In this document: positions 39,626 through 51,550 of the stretch, in pieces | How positions within the stretch are numbered: position 1 is the first letter of the stretch | Layout of the letters: each line of letters opens with the position of its first letter | NCBI GenBank assembly: GCA_014773175.1 | Contig: VXCM01001329.1 | Location: 62,001 to 126,000, forward strand | Reading direction: 5' to 3' | Origin: Lucifuga dentata | Lineage: Eukaryota > Chordata > Actinopteri > Ophidiiformes > Bythitidae | DNA length: 64,000 nucleotides | Notes under the pieces: model-generated | Databases searched by the model: none | Seen by the model: the letters and a program-made list of their open reading frames with translations, nothing else | What the model was told of the DNA's origin: nothing | Program-made: the position numbers and the translations under genes

Positions 39626-40513
39626 ACAGTGGATAGAAAATGAATACACCCTCATTTAAAAATTTTGACATTTTGTTAACCTAAAGCCTAGAATTAATAT
39701 GCAACAATCTATATTTTTCCCTCCTAATCTGCACAGAATATTCAATAGTTTCAAAGAGAAAAATTAGTTCTCAAACACTGTCTTGCATTAACTAAAAATA
39801 TACAACTGTGATATCTAGACTTGATAGAGTATGTACCCCCTTTTAATATAGTGTCACTTAAATTATCTCAGGAATAACCTCCTGCCTTCAAATTTCCTTT
39901 TAAATTGCATAATAACTTAACTGTCCATCACTTGTTTGGAATCACTTCAATTAGCCTGAGAACTTGAATAAAAGCGGCTGTTTACTGTGGTCTTTGAGAT
40001 TGCAAGTGAAGTCAGCCACAAAGACAGCAGCGTGGGTTCCAAAGACCCTCCAAAATAAGTCTGTACAAAGTTGTGGAAGAGCACACATCAGGTGAGGGAT
40101 ATAAAAAGATTTCCAAGGCTTTGAATATACCTCGAAGCACTGTAGTCTATCATTAACAAGTGAAAGGTGCACAGCATCTGCCAAAATCAGGGCATCCATC
40201 AAAGTAAGTGACCGGGACAGAAGAAAAGTGATCAGAGAGACACTGGGAGTCCAACTGGCAACCTTTAAAGACCTACAGGGTTTTATGGCCAACAGAGGAC
40301 AAGATGTGCATCATACAACAATATCAAAGATATTGCACGCATCTGGGGTATATGGGAGGGTGGCAAGAAGAAAACCTTTTCTCAAAAAGGACCATCTGGA
40401 GTCCCATATTTTTTTGGCAAACTTCAGTCGGGACTCCAGATGGACCTTTTTGAGAAAAGGTTTTCTTCTTGCCACCCTCCCATATACCCCAGATGCGTGG
40501 AACATCTTTGATA
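39626..40513 (+). mobile_element. Tc1/mariner-like transposon fragment with internal inverted duplication
   Basis: Translated pieces fit a Tc1-type transposase N-terminal region: GYKKISKALNIPRSTV (HTH-like, 40100-40147) and DLQGFMANRGQDVHHTTISK, then GVYGRVARRKPFLKKDHLES (40273-40400). The left side TACAGTGGATAGAAAATGAA resembles the ends of Tc1-like elements. The catalytic DDE half is missing. The 3' part is replaced by an inverted copy of its own end (84-bp arms, 40322-40405 and 40430-40513). It is nested in MITE copy 7 and is non-functional. Confidence 0.75.
40322..40513. repeat. long hairpin inside Tc1 fragment, 84-bp arms
   Basis: Arms 40322-40405 and 40430-40513 are reverse complements with three mismatches, and the spacer is 24 nt. 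Both arms encode the same transposase peptide (GVYGRVARRKPFLKK) on opposite strands. Confidence 0.95.
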
Positions 40514-42838
40514 AATAAATAAAGTTACTTCAACAAAAATTTAATAGACGTCATGTTCAGTTTGCTGTGACTGTTTGCTTATCTCAAGCGCGTTTCAAGT
40601 CTGTATAAGTTGATTTTTAATGGTGTACTGGAACGAACTGAAACCAATGGCTGCCTGGAAGGTAGGAAAAACAATTCTAATATTTACCGCACCAGCAGTA
40701 TGTTTTGGATAATGGGTGGGAGTAACGTCAAGTGTATACAGGTTGTGTATAGTGAGTTCAAACATGCAAAACCACCGGTATGGTCCTTTAAGCTTAAAAC
40801 TATCCTGCATCTTCTCTTTTTATGTGTTGAAACTTTCAGTAGGCTTTTTGGGATAAATCAGGAGGTCAAACCAGGTGTTTTTCACAAGCTACCTCATAAA
40901 ACAATACTCCAGGATGCTCCATTATGTAAGAAAAACGTGAAAGTTTCTCCCATTCTTTAAACGAGTTTGAGAAAGAGAGAATTTGATCAAAGCTTAATGG
41001 ATTTGCAGGATCAATTCTGTCCAGAATCACAGACAGACAAATGCCTCCAACTGTCTGAGGTCTGGAGTCAGGTTGGTTTACAGGTAAGTGATGAGAGAGT
41101 GAGTCAAATCTGTTTTAATACACACATAAAAGCACTTTAATCTCAAAGTAAGACCAAAATCTTTCTCCATAATCTACCCTTACTAATGTTTGTCAAATTC
41201 TAGATGAAAAGTTAGTGGCTGATGGCCTGCAATTTGTTTTGCCTGCATGAGTCTTATGATGTTTTTGAGCCTAAACTGTATCATGGGACTGAGTACACGT
41301 TTTTTTTTTTTTGTTTGTTTTTTTGTATAAACTAAAAGCAAGGGCTGCATCCATGAGTGTCGTCTATTAGAAACCTGACCCTCTCTCCACCCAACATCTA
41401 CTTTAATTCTCTCTTAACTTGCTAGTTAAATGTAATGTAGATTTACTTGTCAACTTGCTTAATAATTAGCTGCAAATCAAAGAACTGAATGAAGAAATGT
41501 CCTTATGAAACATGAAAAACTGACTTCTTTTCACGCCATGACATTTGTTTACCTCCATACCGTGGCCTATTAATGATTTGCACAAGTGTAAACACACTCA
41601 CATTTTTGGCCAGCACACATACCAGAGGAAACTATTCCAAACCCTCCAAAACTCTTCCAAGCCCAGACGAGGTGTGCATTCCTGGCCAGCTATCAATACA
41701 GTCAGAGGAATCTGAAATTTCATCCGTTTCTACTCCCTCCCCCCCGTTTTCCACTCGACAGCGCTGCCACAGTTTGACTCAACACACACTCCTCTCCTCG
41801 ATCCAGCTTTCACACACAGATGCTCTGTGGATACATTTGTCCACGTGTGTAAGTGTAAACACACAGATTTTGCAATCACAATAATTAGCAGAAATTTAAC
41901 TGATAACTGTATTAATTGGACCTGTAAATTTTACTACTCATCTCATTTTACCACATATAATAATTCAATTCAGAAGTGGTGTTATGAGTTCAGGTAAAAT
42001 AAACCCAAACCTCGACAAGCTAACATTACAAATACATGAGGAAAAAAGATTTATTCCTCACTGTTGTCTTCTCTGGCAGACGTGGTCCTAGTTTATCCAA
42101 GCACAACAAATCCAGTTCTCGTGAAACGTTTGTAAATTAATTTCCATCTGAACCATCAGCAAGATTAGAGCCAAACTGAAACTAATCATTTGATTTATGC
42201 AGCATTTAGGGAGCAGCCTGGGAGTAAAAACTTCCCAGGCTGAATTCAGGGTAACATGTCCCTCAATACATCAACATCCTGGCTTGTGCAGACACCGTCT
42301 GCTGACTGGAATGATCACCAGGAGTTCGCATTCATCTTCCTAATTTAACAACCAGGTGATGCTCAGATAATAATGAGGGCTTATTTAACTGAGTTCTTCG
42401 TACGTTTACGGGAAATTTCATACTTACAAACTAAATATGTTTTATGTTTCAAGCACACGGTATGCTAACTTCGAAGAAAACAACCTGTGATTGGGTTCAA
42501 ATTTTAAATCAGTGTTGCATATTTGTTTTTGAACATGTATTGCTTTATTATAATTGCTATTAAAATTATCTCAACACCAACTGAACTAAAACTTTCTGAG
42601 ATTATTTTCACTAAAAATTTATGATACATTCTGGCATTCTGCGATTATCTATGAGTGTTTTTTCCCCCTCGCAAATATTACCACAGTTGATCCCAAAATA
42701 GCACAAATAAGATGCCAAGTGTGTCACAATTTTTCAGAAAAGCTGCTGCAAATTCAGCTGTTTTTGACTACAATAACCACAAAAACCTCCTGGTGAGATT
42801 CAGAGACAGTTTCTCTGTATTGGAACGTACACTACTAA

Positions 42839-42933
42839 AACTCCAATGTCTCCAATGCCAGCTGAGACCTGATGGTGTATACAGGAGCTGTATACACCAT
42901 CAGGTCTCAGCTGGCATTGGAGACAATGGAGTT
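42839..42933. repeat. near-perfect palindrome, 46-bp arms
   Basis: The left arm 42839-42884 and right arm 42888-42933 are reverse complements with one mismatch, separated by GAG. A further inverted echo of the centre (TGTATACAGCTCCTG) follows at about 42939-42953. Confidence 0.95.
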
Positions 42934-43157
42934 TTACTTGTATACAGCTCCTGCTTTACACTCGATTCCCCAGATTTCAACAAAAGACAGAGGTGTGAAG
43001 GCCTCAGTATGTTTCAAAAGAACTAGCTCGTACAATGTGGTGCCCAACCATGTTGAAAAGTGATTGGGTTTGTACCTTTTCAGCATGTGCACACGTGATG
43101 TCCATGGTGTGGCGTGAAGCCCGCAATCGACATCGCATGTTAAAACTTATAGCCCGA

Positions 43158-43707
43158 TTAATGGACCATACCTGTGATTTTGCATGTTTGAGCCCAATAA
43201 ATATAACCCATATACACATTAGGTGACTGACAACCATTTCCCAAACATGCTACTGGAGCAGTAAATATTAGAATTGTTTTTCCTACCTTCCAGACTGTAC
43301 CTTCCAGACTTTCCTACCTTCCAGACTTGAAACATGTTTGAGCTAGTCTATCACAGAAAAGAAGACATCTATTACATTTTTTGTTTATCTCCATTCTGTG
43401 GCCGATTATTTAACCAACATGGAGCTGCACAGAATAAAATGTATGTCTCTGTAAGGGAAGAAGAAGAAGATGGCTTTTACCTAGAAATTAAAACAACCAT
43501 ACCTTTTACAAATGTGCTAAAGTGTTAGCAGGGGAACACTGAATTTTAAAGTGGGTGTATACCTGAACATTTGCTTTTGAAAGATGATTACGGAATTTAG
43601 CAAAATAGCACAGAAACTAGAATAGTTTTATATTTTGGAAAATGGTTATAGTGTAGGCAAGTATTGATTGGGCCCAAAGAACCAAAATCACCGAAATGAT
43701 TCTTTAA
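43158..43707 (-). mobile_element. TTAA-ended MITE, copy 8
   Basis: A 550-bp copy. It starts TTAATGGACCATACCTGTG and ends CGAAATGATTCTTTAA. It contains a short local duplication of CTACCTTCCAGACT near 43285-43326. Confidence 0.85.
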
Positions 43708-44455
43708 GGAAAAAAAAACTTTTTATTTTATTGTGAATACCATAATTAGATTGAAAATCAGCTGTTTTACACCAAGTGACACATCTAGATTATGCTAAGG
43801 TAAGCCGATTAACTCAAGCACGCTAACTAGAGTTAGCCACATCTGTACACATCTGCTCATCTGATGGACTCTCCCTCTCTGATTAAGAAATGCATCATAT
43901 TCAGCAAACGACGGAATCCACAGACATTGATGGAAGTAGTTATTTGAAGAAAAAAGAGAGAAGGAGAGAGAAAATTAAAACCCAATCTACTTTTACACCT
44001 CAACGCTGCTGGCCAATGGCTGCATGAAGTGGATGTGACTGTCGGTTTGTCCATTTTGGAAAGTTACAAATTTTGGAGGCAAACCCCTTCAAATCCACAG
44101 TGAGACAGGATTTTTCAAACATTAGCAGACGATTTGACATTGGTTTAATTTAAAGCTCACAAGGTCCTCGATTGTCTTGCACAGGAGCATTAAAACATAT
44201 CCAAAACTCTGATCAATCTGCAGCCAGCGTTCCGGTCATCTCTGCAGGTAAGCTCTTTTGCCCTTATAAACATGCAGCAACACCATCAATACGCCATCTC
44301 GGTTAATTGAGTAATTTAACAACACTATCATTGAGTTATGCACGCCCACACATACACACACATATACACACAAACCATTAAACTTGGTTTAGAGACAGAG
44401 GCTGGCTTCAGATTGCTGAGTCATCGCTGCAGCGCCAACAGTGCTGCTGTTTCTC

Positions 44456-44584
44456 CTCATCTGCTCAACTGGAGTTGATGCGTCACACTGGGATCCGTTT
44501 TTTTTTTTTCCTTTAAATGNCTCATCTGCTCAACTGGAGTTGATGCGTCACACTGGGATCCGTTTTTTTTTTTTCCTTTAAATG
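44456..44584. other. single-N join flanked by 64-bp direct duplication
   Basis: 44456-44519 and 44521-44584 are identical, with N at 44520. Each copy contains a T homopolymer. Confidence 0.9.
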
Positions 44585-45902
44585 TGGCCCTAATCTGGAG
44601 GGAGTTTTCCACAGCCGTGCACCACATGAAAGGCATAGGGAGCTTTCATTTTCTTCTCGAGTCCCTTAACCCCAATAAGCAGGGCCGCCCAATGTGCAAC
44701 AGTCCAAAAGTCAACTGAAAAACCTAAACGGCTCCCCACGCCTCCGCCTTCCTGTCTTCACACAATGACTATAATGAGAAGCTTTTTTTATTAAGTTGAC
44801 TTTATTTGAGGTTGAAACATGATCAACTTTGACTTATGGTCAAAATGATATAGACAGTTACAAAATAAAGCATTTTCTTTATATGTAAAATGGCTGTTTC
44901 GCACTTGTTTCAGATTATTAGATGGTTTCTCTCTTTTAGGAAACTATTAGGAAGTACAACATATCAAAACAGCCTTACAAACACTTTCACATTTGTTTAT
45001 CTCTGGTGCTGCACCTTACAATTTCCTAGATTAGCGGGAGACAATAGCTGGCACTGAGCTGTCAAAAAGCACAATATAAAAGAAAAGTAAAGCAGTAAGC
45101 CGTTCACGCCCTTCGATATAATCACTACTCTACAAAACGTACAACATGAATGCACACTGAGACTAAAACTAATCGCGTCTTTTCTTTAGATTGTCAGTAC
45201 TCCTTTAAATTGTCCACGCCAATTATCAGGCCTGTTAGACATAGCTGTCAAACGACTACATTTTTTTCCTGGTTTTTTTTTTTTTTTTTTTTNCTGAGGG
45301 AAAAAAAAAAAAAATCCTACCAACAAACTTCAGATCTTGTTCGCAAACTTGAAGCCGTGCTCATTCATCATTTCTGAAACACGTGCCCTTTGCAAGGGAA
45401 CAAACTTGTCCAGCTGTAATTCAAACTAACTCCTGCTAGGACGAGAAAAGTCCAACAAAAGACCCCATAAAGTCACACCTAGACTAAAAGCAGCCTGCCT
45501 CGTCAGCAGAAAACCTCAATGCCTTCAGTTTGACCCACATGACTGTGTTAAATCCACCTATTTGAAGCCTGTTCTTTTGTCCTGAAGGGAGAAAGTGAGG
45601 CATGCTTAAAACAGACTAATTCATTCAAACTGGAGGATTCCAGTCAAAACATGGTGATGGCCTTTGATGCAGCAAAGACAGACTAATGCATAAGATAAGA
45701 GAGGAATGTGCTTTGGTTTTGTCAGGGAAAATGTAGATATTAGCAATGTCCTTGATGATACAATAAAGCCCAAACCAAATCCTTCAGATATCAGTGAAGT
45801 CTATGAGTCTAACCCAAGTATAATATTCATCAAATATGTTGTCTGAGCAAGAGAGTTCATTTGTGCTGGTAGAACATCAGAAAGGCAAAGTAAGAGATAC
45901 GC

Positions 45903-46365
45903 ATTAGAATTGTTTTTTCTACTTTCCAGATTGTCATTGGTTGCAGTTCATTCAAACACACTATTAAAATCAACTTGTAGAGACCTGAAATGTGCTTGAG
46001 ATAAGTAATCCATCACAAACATGACTATTACTTTTTAATCAAAGCAACTTTATTTAACCTGTCCAACACGGATCTGTACCAGGGAATATGGTCTCAAGAT
46101 AAGATGGCTTTTACAGAACAATTAAGAATGACGTCCCTTCTACATTAGGGCGTATTGGTTAGCAGACGAAACATTAAATTTTAAGGTGTGTGTACACCCG
46201 GAACATTTGATTTTTTTTAAAAAATAAATAAATAAATTGCAGGATCAGTGGATTTGGCAAAATAACAGGAAAATTAAAATATAGTTTTATGTTTTGGAAA
46301 TTGGTTTTCAGTAACCTAATGTGTGTGCAGGTAGTGTGTGCAAAATCACCAATGTGGTCCTTTAA
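45903..46365 (-). mobile_element. TTAA-ended MITE, copy 9 (left end missing)
   Basis: The copy begins within the element at ATTAGAATTGTTTTTTCTAC and ends AATGTGGTCCTTTAA. About 463 bp remain. The AAATAAATAAATAAATT stretch near 46220-46237 is an internal simple-repeat expansion. Confidence 0.82.
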
Positions 46366-46574
46366 AATTAGCCTTAATAGTCTATCAACTTGTGCCTGCT
46401 TTTAACTTTAAATGACTATAAACCAGCAGATTTCTGAATGTTTAGCGTAGTATAGATAGTATTTTGGAGCTCTGCCAGTTATATACAGTTTACTAGTAAA
46501 TAAGTACAATTTAATACAAAATCCCTCCAAGAAATCCGCATTAGGCGTATAATGTTTAGTTTTGTTGACATGTC

Positions 46575-46970
46575 TTTCAGTGCGTTTACATGCACTATAC
46601 TCTATTTTTGTCTGTATACATGGATGGAATTAGTAGGATTCTATTGCTGGATTCTGTCGATTCTGGTTCGCTGAATATACGGTACATGACTTGTTGCTTC
46701 ATCAGCCTACAAGAGGAAGTGCGCCAGTAAATGCAAATGTTTACACCGTTTGTAAATTGTCAGAGTGTTTACATGCTTGAGTAAAGTGACTTGCAACTGC
46801 ATAATCTATTTCTGATACTCAGGGTACACCAATGTTGATTCATGCCAATTCCAATGGAATTAGGGGTGTTTAATTGTTTGAAAATAATCAACTTATTGCC
46901 TTAATGAGATAGGAATCAAAGTTTTAATGTGCGTGTAAATACACTGGATGTCAGAGAGGAGTTGATCGAA
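46575..46970. mobile_element. second MITE-like family, copy A
   Basis: It begins with CAGTGCGTTTACATGCAC and ends with AATGTGCGTGTAAATACACTG, an imperfect inverse. An internal segment, GCTGAATATA, and another, TTGCCTTAAT, recur in the copy at 58.6 kb. Confidence 0.55.
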
Positions 46971-48090
46971 TTCTATTAGTAAATTTCTGATTTACTAATA
47001 TTCTGTTCCTATCATTAATGCAAACTGTGATGGACAAAATTTTAAACAATATATTCAACGTAACACAGTCAATCAATCTCAGCATGAACTACGGTCTCAA
47101 AAATTACTACGCCTTTGAATCACACAGGTACAATTTACTGTCTGATGATAAAACATCAATGTATAATGAGTAAAAGGAAAAATCTGCATGTAAATTTACT
47201 CGTTGAATAAAAAGAAAAAAGAAGCTAAATAAGAGTCAGAGGAGGGGAGGTAATAATCATATTGCACGACGGGACGTACACCCGCGTCTGAGCCGGTTTC
47301 AGTGTATTAACACACGACTGGTGATTACTACCAACAAACACACTTGTTTGTCTTTGACTAGGCTAAAGAATTTGGCAGGGCCTCTTGCATTCACTCGGTG
47401 GCTAACGTTTAAAATCACAGCTGGGGGGNGGGGGTGCAGGGCTAAAAGCTAGTCAAAATGTTGTGTTTAACAAGGGCTTTAACTTTTACTGAGTAAAGTA
47501 CATGCCTTAAGAAGTTATGTGCACCTCTGTTAATCTTTTATTCCCTTGTGTAAATTGGGGAATCATAATGACAGAACGATAGTAAAGTTTCATGTCCTTC
47601 CATTTTTGCTGTGTTTTTATTTTTTGAAATTTTTACTGCCAGACAGAGCCAACAATCTCGGCTTCCTGAAACCAGATAGCAGCTGGAAAACGAGGGAGAT
47701 GGCAGATTATTTGTGTACTACAGTGCCTAGGATGCCTTTACACCTTAGATGGAGATAAGTGTTTCACTTAAGTGCTTATTTAGTTCACAAACAAACCAAG
47801 CTGTGGTGATAAGCCTCATGTCTTTGTTGTGCACAGACATGGAGCCCAGGCTGTGGAGCATTTGCTTCAGGAGGCCGGGCAAAACAAGTGTGACTCCGCA
47901 GCGAGCCCTTGACATCCAGCTTGACACAGAGCAGAGCTGAAGCGAGACGTCCGTCCCTGCTGGATTCGATCTGTTACATCGCTCCGACAACCTGCCTTTT
48001 ATCTGCGAGGGTCAAACTGAAGTCAAAGTCGTCGGTAGTGCCTGTGTGATTACAAGCAGATGACAAGACTGCTTGCTTCCTTGGGAAACA

Positions 48091-48096
<6 letters not shown>

Positions 48097-48135
<39 letters not shown>
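48097..48135. repeat. 39-nt A homopolymer
   Basis: An uninterrupted A run followed by G and a further A block. No LINE or SINE body was recognised upstream, so its origin is unclear. Confidence 0.95.
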
Positions 48136-48137
<2 letters not shown>

Positions 48138-49100
48138 AAAAAAAACAGCGTGGGTTGAGCTGTTGACTCTGGTGAACGTTTAAAAAATGATTTACCTTGC
48201 TGAACGTTTGACCTACTTTTCCCCCTCTGTGTGATGTTGAGATGGTGCAATAAGCATCACCAGATGGCCAGACAAGAGGCATGTGTGTTCAGTGCTGCAT
48301 TCCACTTGGTGCTGCATTGACTGCCTGACCTGTACTGTGTACATGAGTTGTGCACATAACCTGCACACACACGCTCACGCGCACCTCCTTTTAAAGCCTC
48401 TGCCTACAATAACAGTCCATCGTGATCGTGTTACATGCCCAGGCAGGGCGCTGTAAACCACCAGCGTACTGTACTTCAGTTTCACACGTGCACTCCGTCT
48501 TTCTGCTGTGTAGTCACAGGTCAGCCTCTTAGTCAGTCAATGAGTCAATCAGAGTTCAAAGCGTTTCCCTCGTGTCCCCGACCACCTGAGCTTGGGCTGA
48601 AACTTAAAAATATCTGACCTTTCTTGAATCAGAAGCCTAACACGGACAGTCCCGCCCAGCACGCCGCGCCAGGGGGGGGAACCAACAAAACCATGACATC
48701 AAATGAGTCAAGAGGCTGCTGAGGCAGAGCTATGCAATGAGTGTGAGCAGTAAAAGAGGGGGAGGGGTGCATCAGGGTCAGGAGGTGGAGAGGGAAAAGC
48801 AGGGGGGAGGGGCTGGCTTCATTTTTACATTTTACATTCTAGGTAACACAAATTCCTAGATTTCCAGCATTACAAGGACCTACGAAAGCTGTCAACTCAC
48901 CATTTTCCTAACAGAGTTGATAAAATGTAAACATATCATTGAGGGGAGAAGTGCAGGTTTTTTATTCGCACAAAAAAAACACCTGATGATTTTACGGATT
49001 AGTCCTCTTTCTGATCTGAAACTGCAGTTATGGTGAAATCATCTGGTGTGATCTCACTAAAATGAGCTGAAAGGAAAGAGAAGACTTTTTTTTTCATTAC

Positions 49101-49672
49101 CTTTTAAAAGCCTCCGTGGGGTTCCTCTCGCATTCGCCGGGCTGCAGCGTGCTCTGCACAGCTGGGTCGCGCACCTTCTCCTCATATCCTGGCACCAGCC
49201 CGCTGCGGCAGATCTGAGCCACCAGACCTTGGATGAACCCGCCAACACATAGCGTGTCCGAATCGTCTGCCCGGCAGAAGTGGAAAGCCAGGCTCTGCTG
49301 CTGCAGACCCCGGTGGCTACTCTGGGCCGAGGTNGCCCGGCAGAAGTGGAAAGCCAGGCTCTGCTGCTGCAGACCCCGGTGGCTACTCTGGGCCGAGGTG
49401 GGCCACAGGAGCTCTGTGCACAGTGCAGTCTTCCCACTGCCTGGTCCCCCCACCAACAACACCCCCCAGGATGTACCTCCCTTTGCAGACCCTGCTGTCA
49501 AGCTGCCAGGAATGGATGCACCCCCACTGGGCACCAGCAGGGGCTGTTTGCTGGGAATGTTGTTCACTCCACTCAGGCTGTTGGTTTTCTCCTGAAGGCA
49601 GTGCTGGATCTTATGGAAGACCCACTCCCGGCAGTAAAAGCGTTTTCCCTGCAGCAAACTGGTTTGGGCCAT
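49101..49672 (-). CDS. ankrd50: ANKRD50 coding exon 1: N-terminus and Walker A of the NACHT-like NTPase
   Basis: The exon opens with [20 protein letters not shown], the conserved ANKRD50 start, so the ATG at 49672 is well supported. Residues 75-82 read GGPGSGKT, a classical P-loop (Walker A) preceded by the hydrophobic strand GVLLV, as in STAND/NACHT NTPases. The exon ends in PTEAFK plus two bases of an Arg codon, before a GTAAT donor at 49100-49099. An internal 65-bp direct duplication flanking a single N (49269-49333 and 49335-49399) adds 22 codons (66 nt) in frame, so the peptide [20 protein letters not shown] appears twice. This is almost certainly an assembly artefact. Without it the exon encodes 168 residues plus the split Arg. 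The acceptor of this exon, upstream of the ATG, could not be fixed. Confidence 0.96.
49269..49399. other. single-N join flanked by 65-bp direct duplication, inside ANKRD50 exon 1
   Basis: 49269-49333 and 49335-49399 are identical, with N at 49334. The extra 66 nt keep the frame and add 22 residues that vertebrate ANKRD50 lacks. Confidence 0.95.
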
Positions 49673-51428
49673 CGTGATCTAACACTGCTGTCCCACCTAT
49701 TCCTCTTCATAGGGGTCCGATCATTCCGCCCCTCACATTTTCAGCTCCAAAACAAGCCGGCTGTAGATCGGAACATCCATTACGTAGGCTTCAAAACGTG
49801 CCTTGTCAGAAAGTGGACCGCAGTTAAGATGTTCACTATGTTTATGTTAAGAAGCCAGAATGCAACTTAGCTCTCATATGAAAACTGAGAAAGGAAGAGA
49901 GAGCTGCAGAGATGGCAAAGCAGGAGCTGAGCTATGGTGTGCTGAAGAATATCTAGGTCAAAATACAAAAGGGAAGTTAAAATTGAGGCTCAAACCATAG
50001 ATTTTCCACCAGCTTTTTCCACAGCTTTCCCATTGGTTGAACCGAGTGCTCCTTGTTATTATGAGTGCATTGCTTTAGCATGGCGCTGGGCATGGCAGGG
50101 CACCCGGCTCTTGAGTGCATCCACTGGCAAACTTAAGCCACTGCTTGATACAATTAGCCATGGGAGTTACTGATATATTTACGCTGATGCATTTCAGATG
50201 CTAACGGAGGTGACCAAAGCACGTTTCCATTACATTAACACCGAAGAGATTGCCAGGGTAGAGTCAATTTCTCCAATAACATTGTAAGACTGGCTCTTTC
50301 CCTGGAAAATAGAGAGAAAAAATAAAGGCTTAATTAGGGCAAAAATGAAATTAAACATCATGCTCTCTGCTCATGCACATTTAACTATTCTCTGACTAAA
50401 GACAACAGTTTGTCACTACAAATTATGATGCTAAATGTCATCACAAAGATTTCTGTCGACCTACAAAGTTGTAATGGTGGGTAAATTGAGTTTAGGTGCA
50501 TTTATGTTGCTCAGATTATTGCATGGAACTAAATTCTTGGCAAGAGTTTGTCCAGTTTCTCTAGTCTACCTTCTGGTCCCTCTTCCTTCCCATGTGGCTT
50601 TAAATCCCAAACACTCCACATCCGTCCTGGACTGATGGGGTAAAACTAATGGGGATAAAAGTCCAAATAAGAGGACACTTATGAAGTGGAAGATCCCACT
50701 CAAAAATCAGCTTACCAGCTTTTTCAGATGACAGACATCTGAAAGTCTTTGAACTGTGGCATGCATGATTGTCAATGGTTTGATTACAAAGGTATTTTTT
50801 GTTTTGTTTTTTTTAAGGGAAAAAGGTTGAATTCTGACGCTTTTTGACCATCGCTAACTGCTCTTAACAGTTTAATCACCGTTTTATTTACCACTTCATC
50901 ACTGTTCTGTACTGTTTCTCACACACAGGGACCAAATGCAAATATTCCTCAACCTCTCCTGCCAAGAAAAAACGCTCTTGGTGGTTACTTTGTACCGCTG
51001 CCAAATAACAAGCTTTAACCCAGGCTGCAATGCATTTCCACCTCTGTGTTTTTCTAAGGCGCTCAATCCCTCAACCTTCACCTCCAACAGAAAACGCTGG
51101 AAATAAATGGGCAAAAAAATACATCATGGGTCAGTTTTTCTTTGAGGCGATAGGCGACAAATGACACGAATCACAGGTCTTTTGTATGGCCAGACAAACC
51201 TCACCCACTTCAGATGGGACACAATTTACACCTCTGGGGCTTTTAGAACCCCGTCAAGACTAGCTAAAAATTTCATGCATTAAAAAACAAAATCCTAGAC
51301 GTTAAATGTGCCCTGTGCATTCCGCTGAAACTGTTCCATAAACTTCAATTAAGCCAAATGTGGAGCGTTTCCTCTTATTTTCGACAGTTTCGAACGTCTC
51401 TCGCAGCCTCAAACGGTTTTCCTCTCAC
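49673..51428 (-). other. probable 5' UTR intron and 5' UTR part of ANKRD50 coding exon
   Basis: This ~1.75-kb stretch lies between the inferred first-exon donor and the start codon. It has no coding potential and no repeat I can name. The acceptor just upstream of the ATG is unclear; a candidate is TTTCTGACAAG in the region near 49815. Short open frames here have no family likeness. Confidence 0.4.
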
Positions 51429-51550
51429 CTCTTCCGATTCCTTTTGGTGCTTTTGTTGTGGCTGCTGTCTCCGTATCCAACACCGATTNCCTCTTCCGAT
51501 TCCTTTTGGTGCTTTTGTTGTGGCTGCTGTCTCCGTATCCAACACCGATT
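51428..51550. other. single-N join flanked by 61-bp direct duplication, in the probable 5' UTR exon
   Basis: 51428-51488 and 51490-51550 are identical, with N at 51489. The duplication also creates a second CCTCTTCCG next to the inferred splice donor. Confidence 0.9.

Larger units (their letters stand above)
39400..40791 (+). mobile_element. TTAA-ended MITE, copy 7, split by a nested Tc1-like insertion
   Basis: The left half (39400 to about 39625) starts TTAATGACCATACCGGTG. The right half (about 40513-40791) ends CCGGTATGGTCCTTTAA. The two halves are collinear parts of one element, interrupted by about 0.9 kb of Tc1/mariner-like DNA. This shows that the MITE was inserted first. Confidence 0.85.
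35233..49100 (-). other. ANKRD50 intron between coding exons 1 and 2
   Basis: The intron is about 13.9 kb with GT/AG ends. It holds four copies of the TTAA-ended MITE (38.1, 39.4-40.8, 43.2 and 45.9 kb), a nested Tc1 fragment, two long hairpins, a fragmentary element with a TGCGTTTACATGCAC end, a GT microsatellite, a 39-nt A run at 48097-48135, and a CpG-rich open stretch near 37.5-37.65 kb. GC-rich purine-biased DNA occurs at 48.65-48.83 kb. Apart from these I see nothing identifiable. Confidence 0.85.
14425..49672 (-). other. ankrd50: ANKRD50 gene model (coding span, three coding exons)
   Basis: Three minus-strand exons (49672-49101, 35232-35000, 17954-14425) are joined by consensus splice sites: donor AAAAG|GTAAT to acceptor CCCTCAG|ATGTG, then donor CACGG|GTAAA to acceptor TCTCCAAG|GATTCC. 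The phases fit exactly: AG|A gives Arg and G|GA gives Gly. Exon lengths are 572, 233 and 3,530 nt including the stop. Without the 66-nt duplication artefact in exon 1 the total is 4,269 nt, or 1,422 residues, against roughly 1,430 in mammalian ANKRD50. From family knowledge, ANKRD50 works at endosomes with SNX27, retromer and the WASH complex to recycle membrane proteins such as nutrient transporters to the cell surface. No other intact gene is nested in the introns that I can recognise. Orthology is highly confident because long stretches of exon 3 follow the vertebrate protein almost residue for residue. Confidence 0.97.

Noticed and set aside
47546..47990. Possible exon around 47.75-47.94 kb (CpG-moderate, 63-codon open frame)
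   Set aside because: No recognisable motif or family, and no paired splice sites convincing enough to call an exon.
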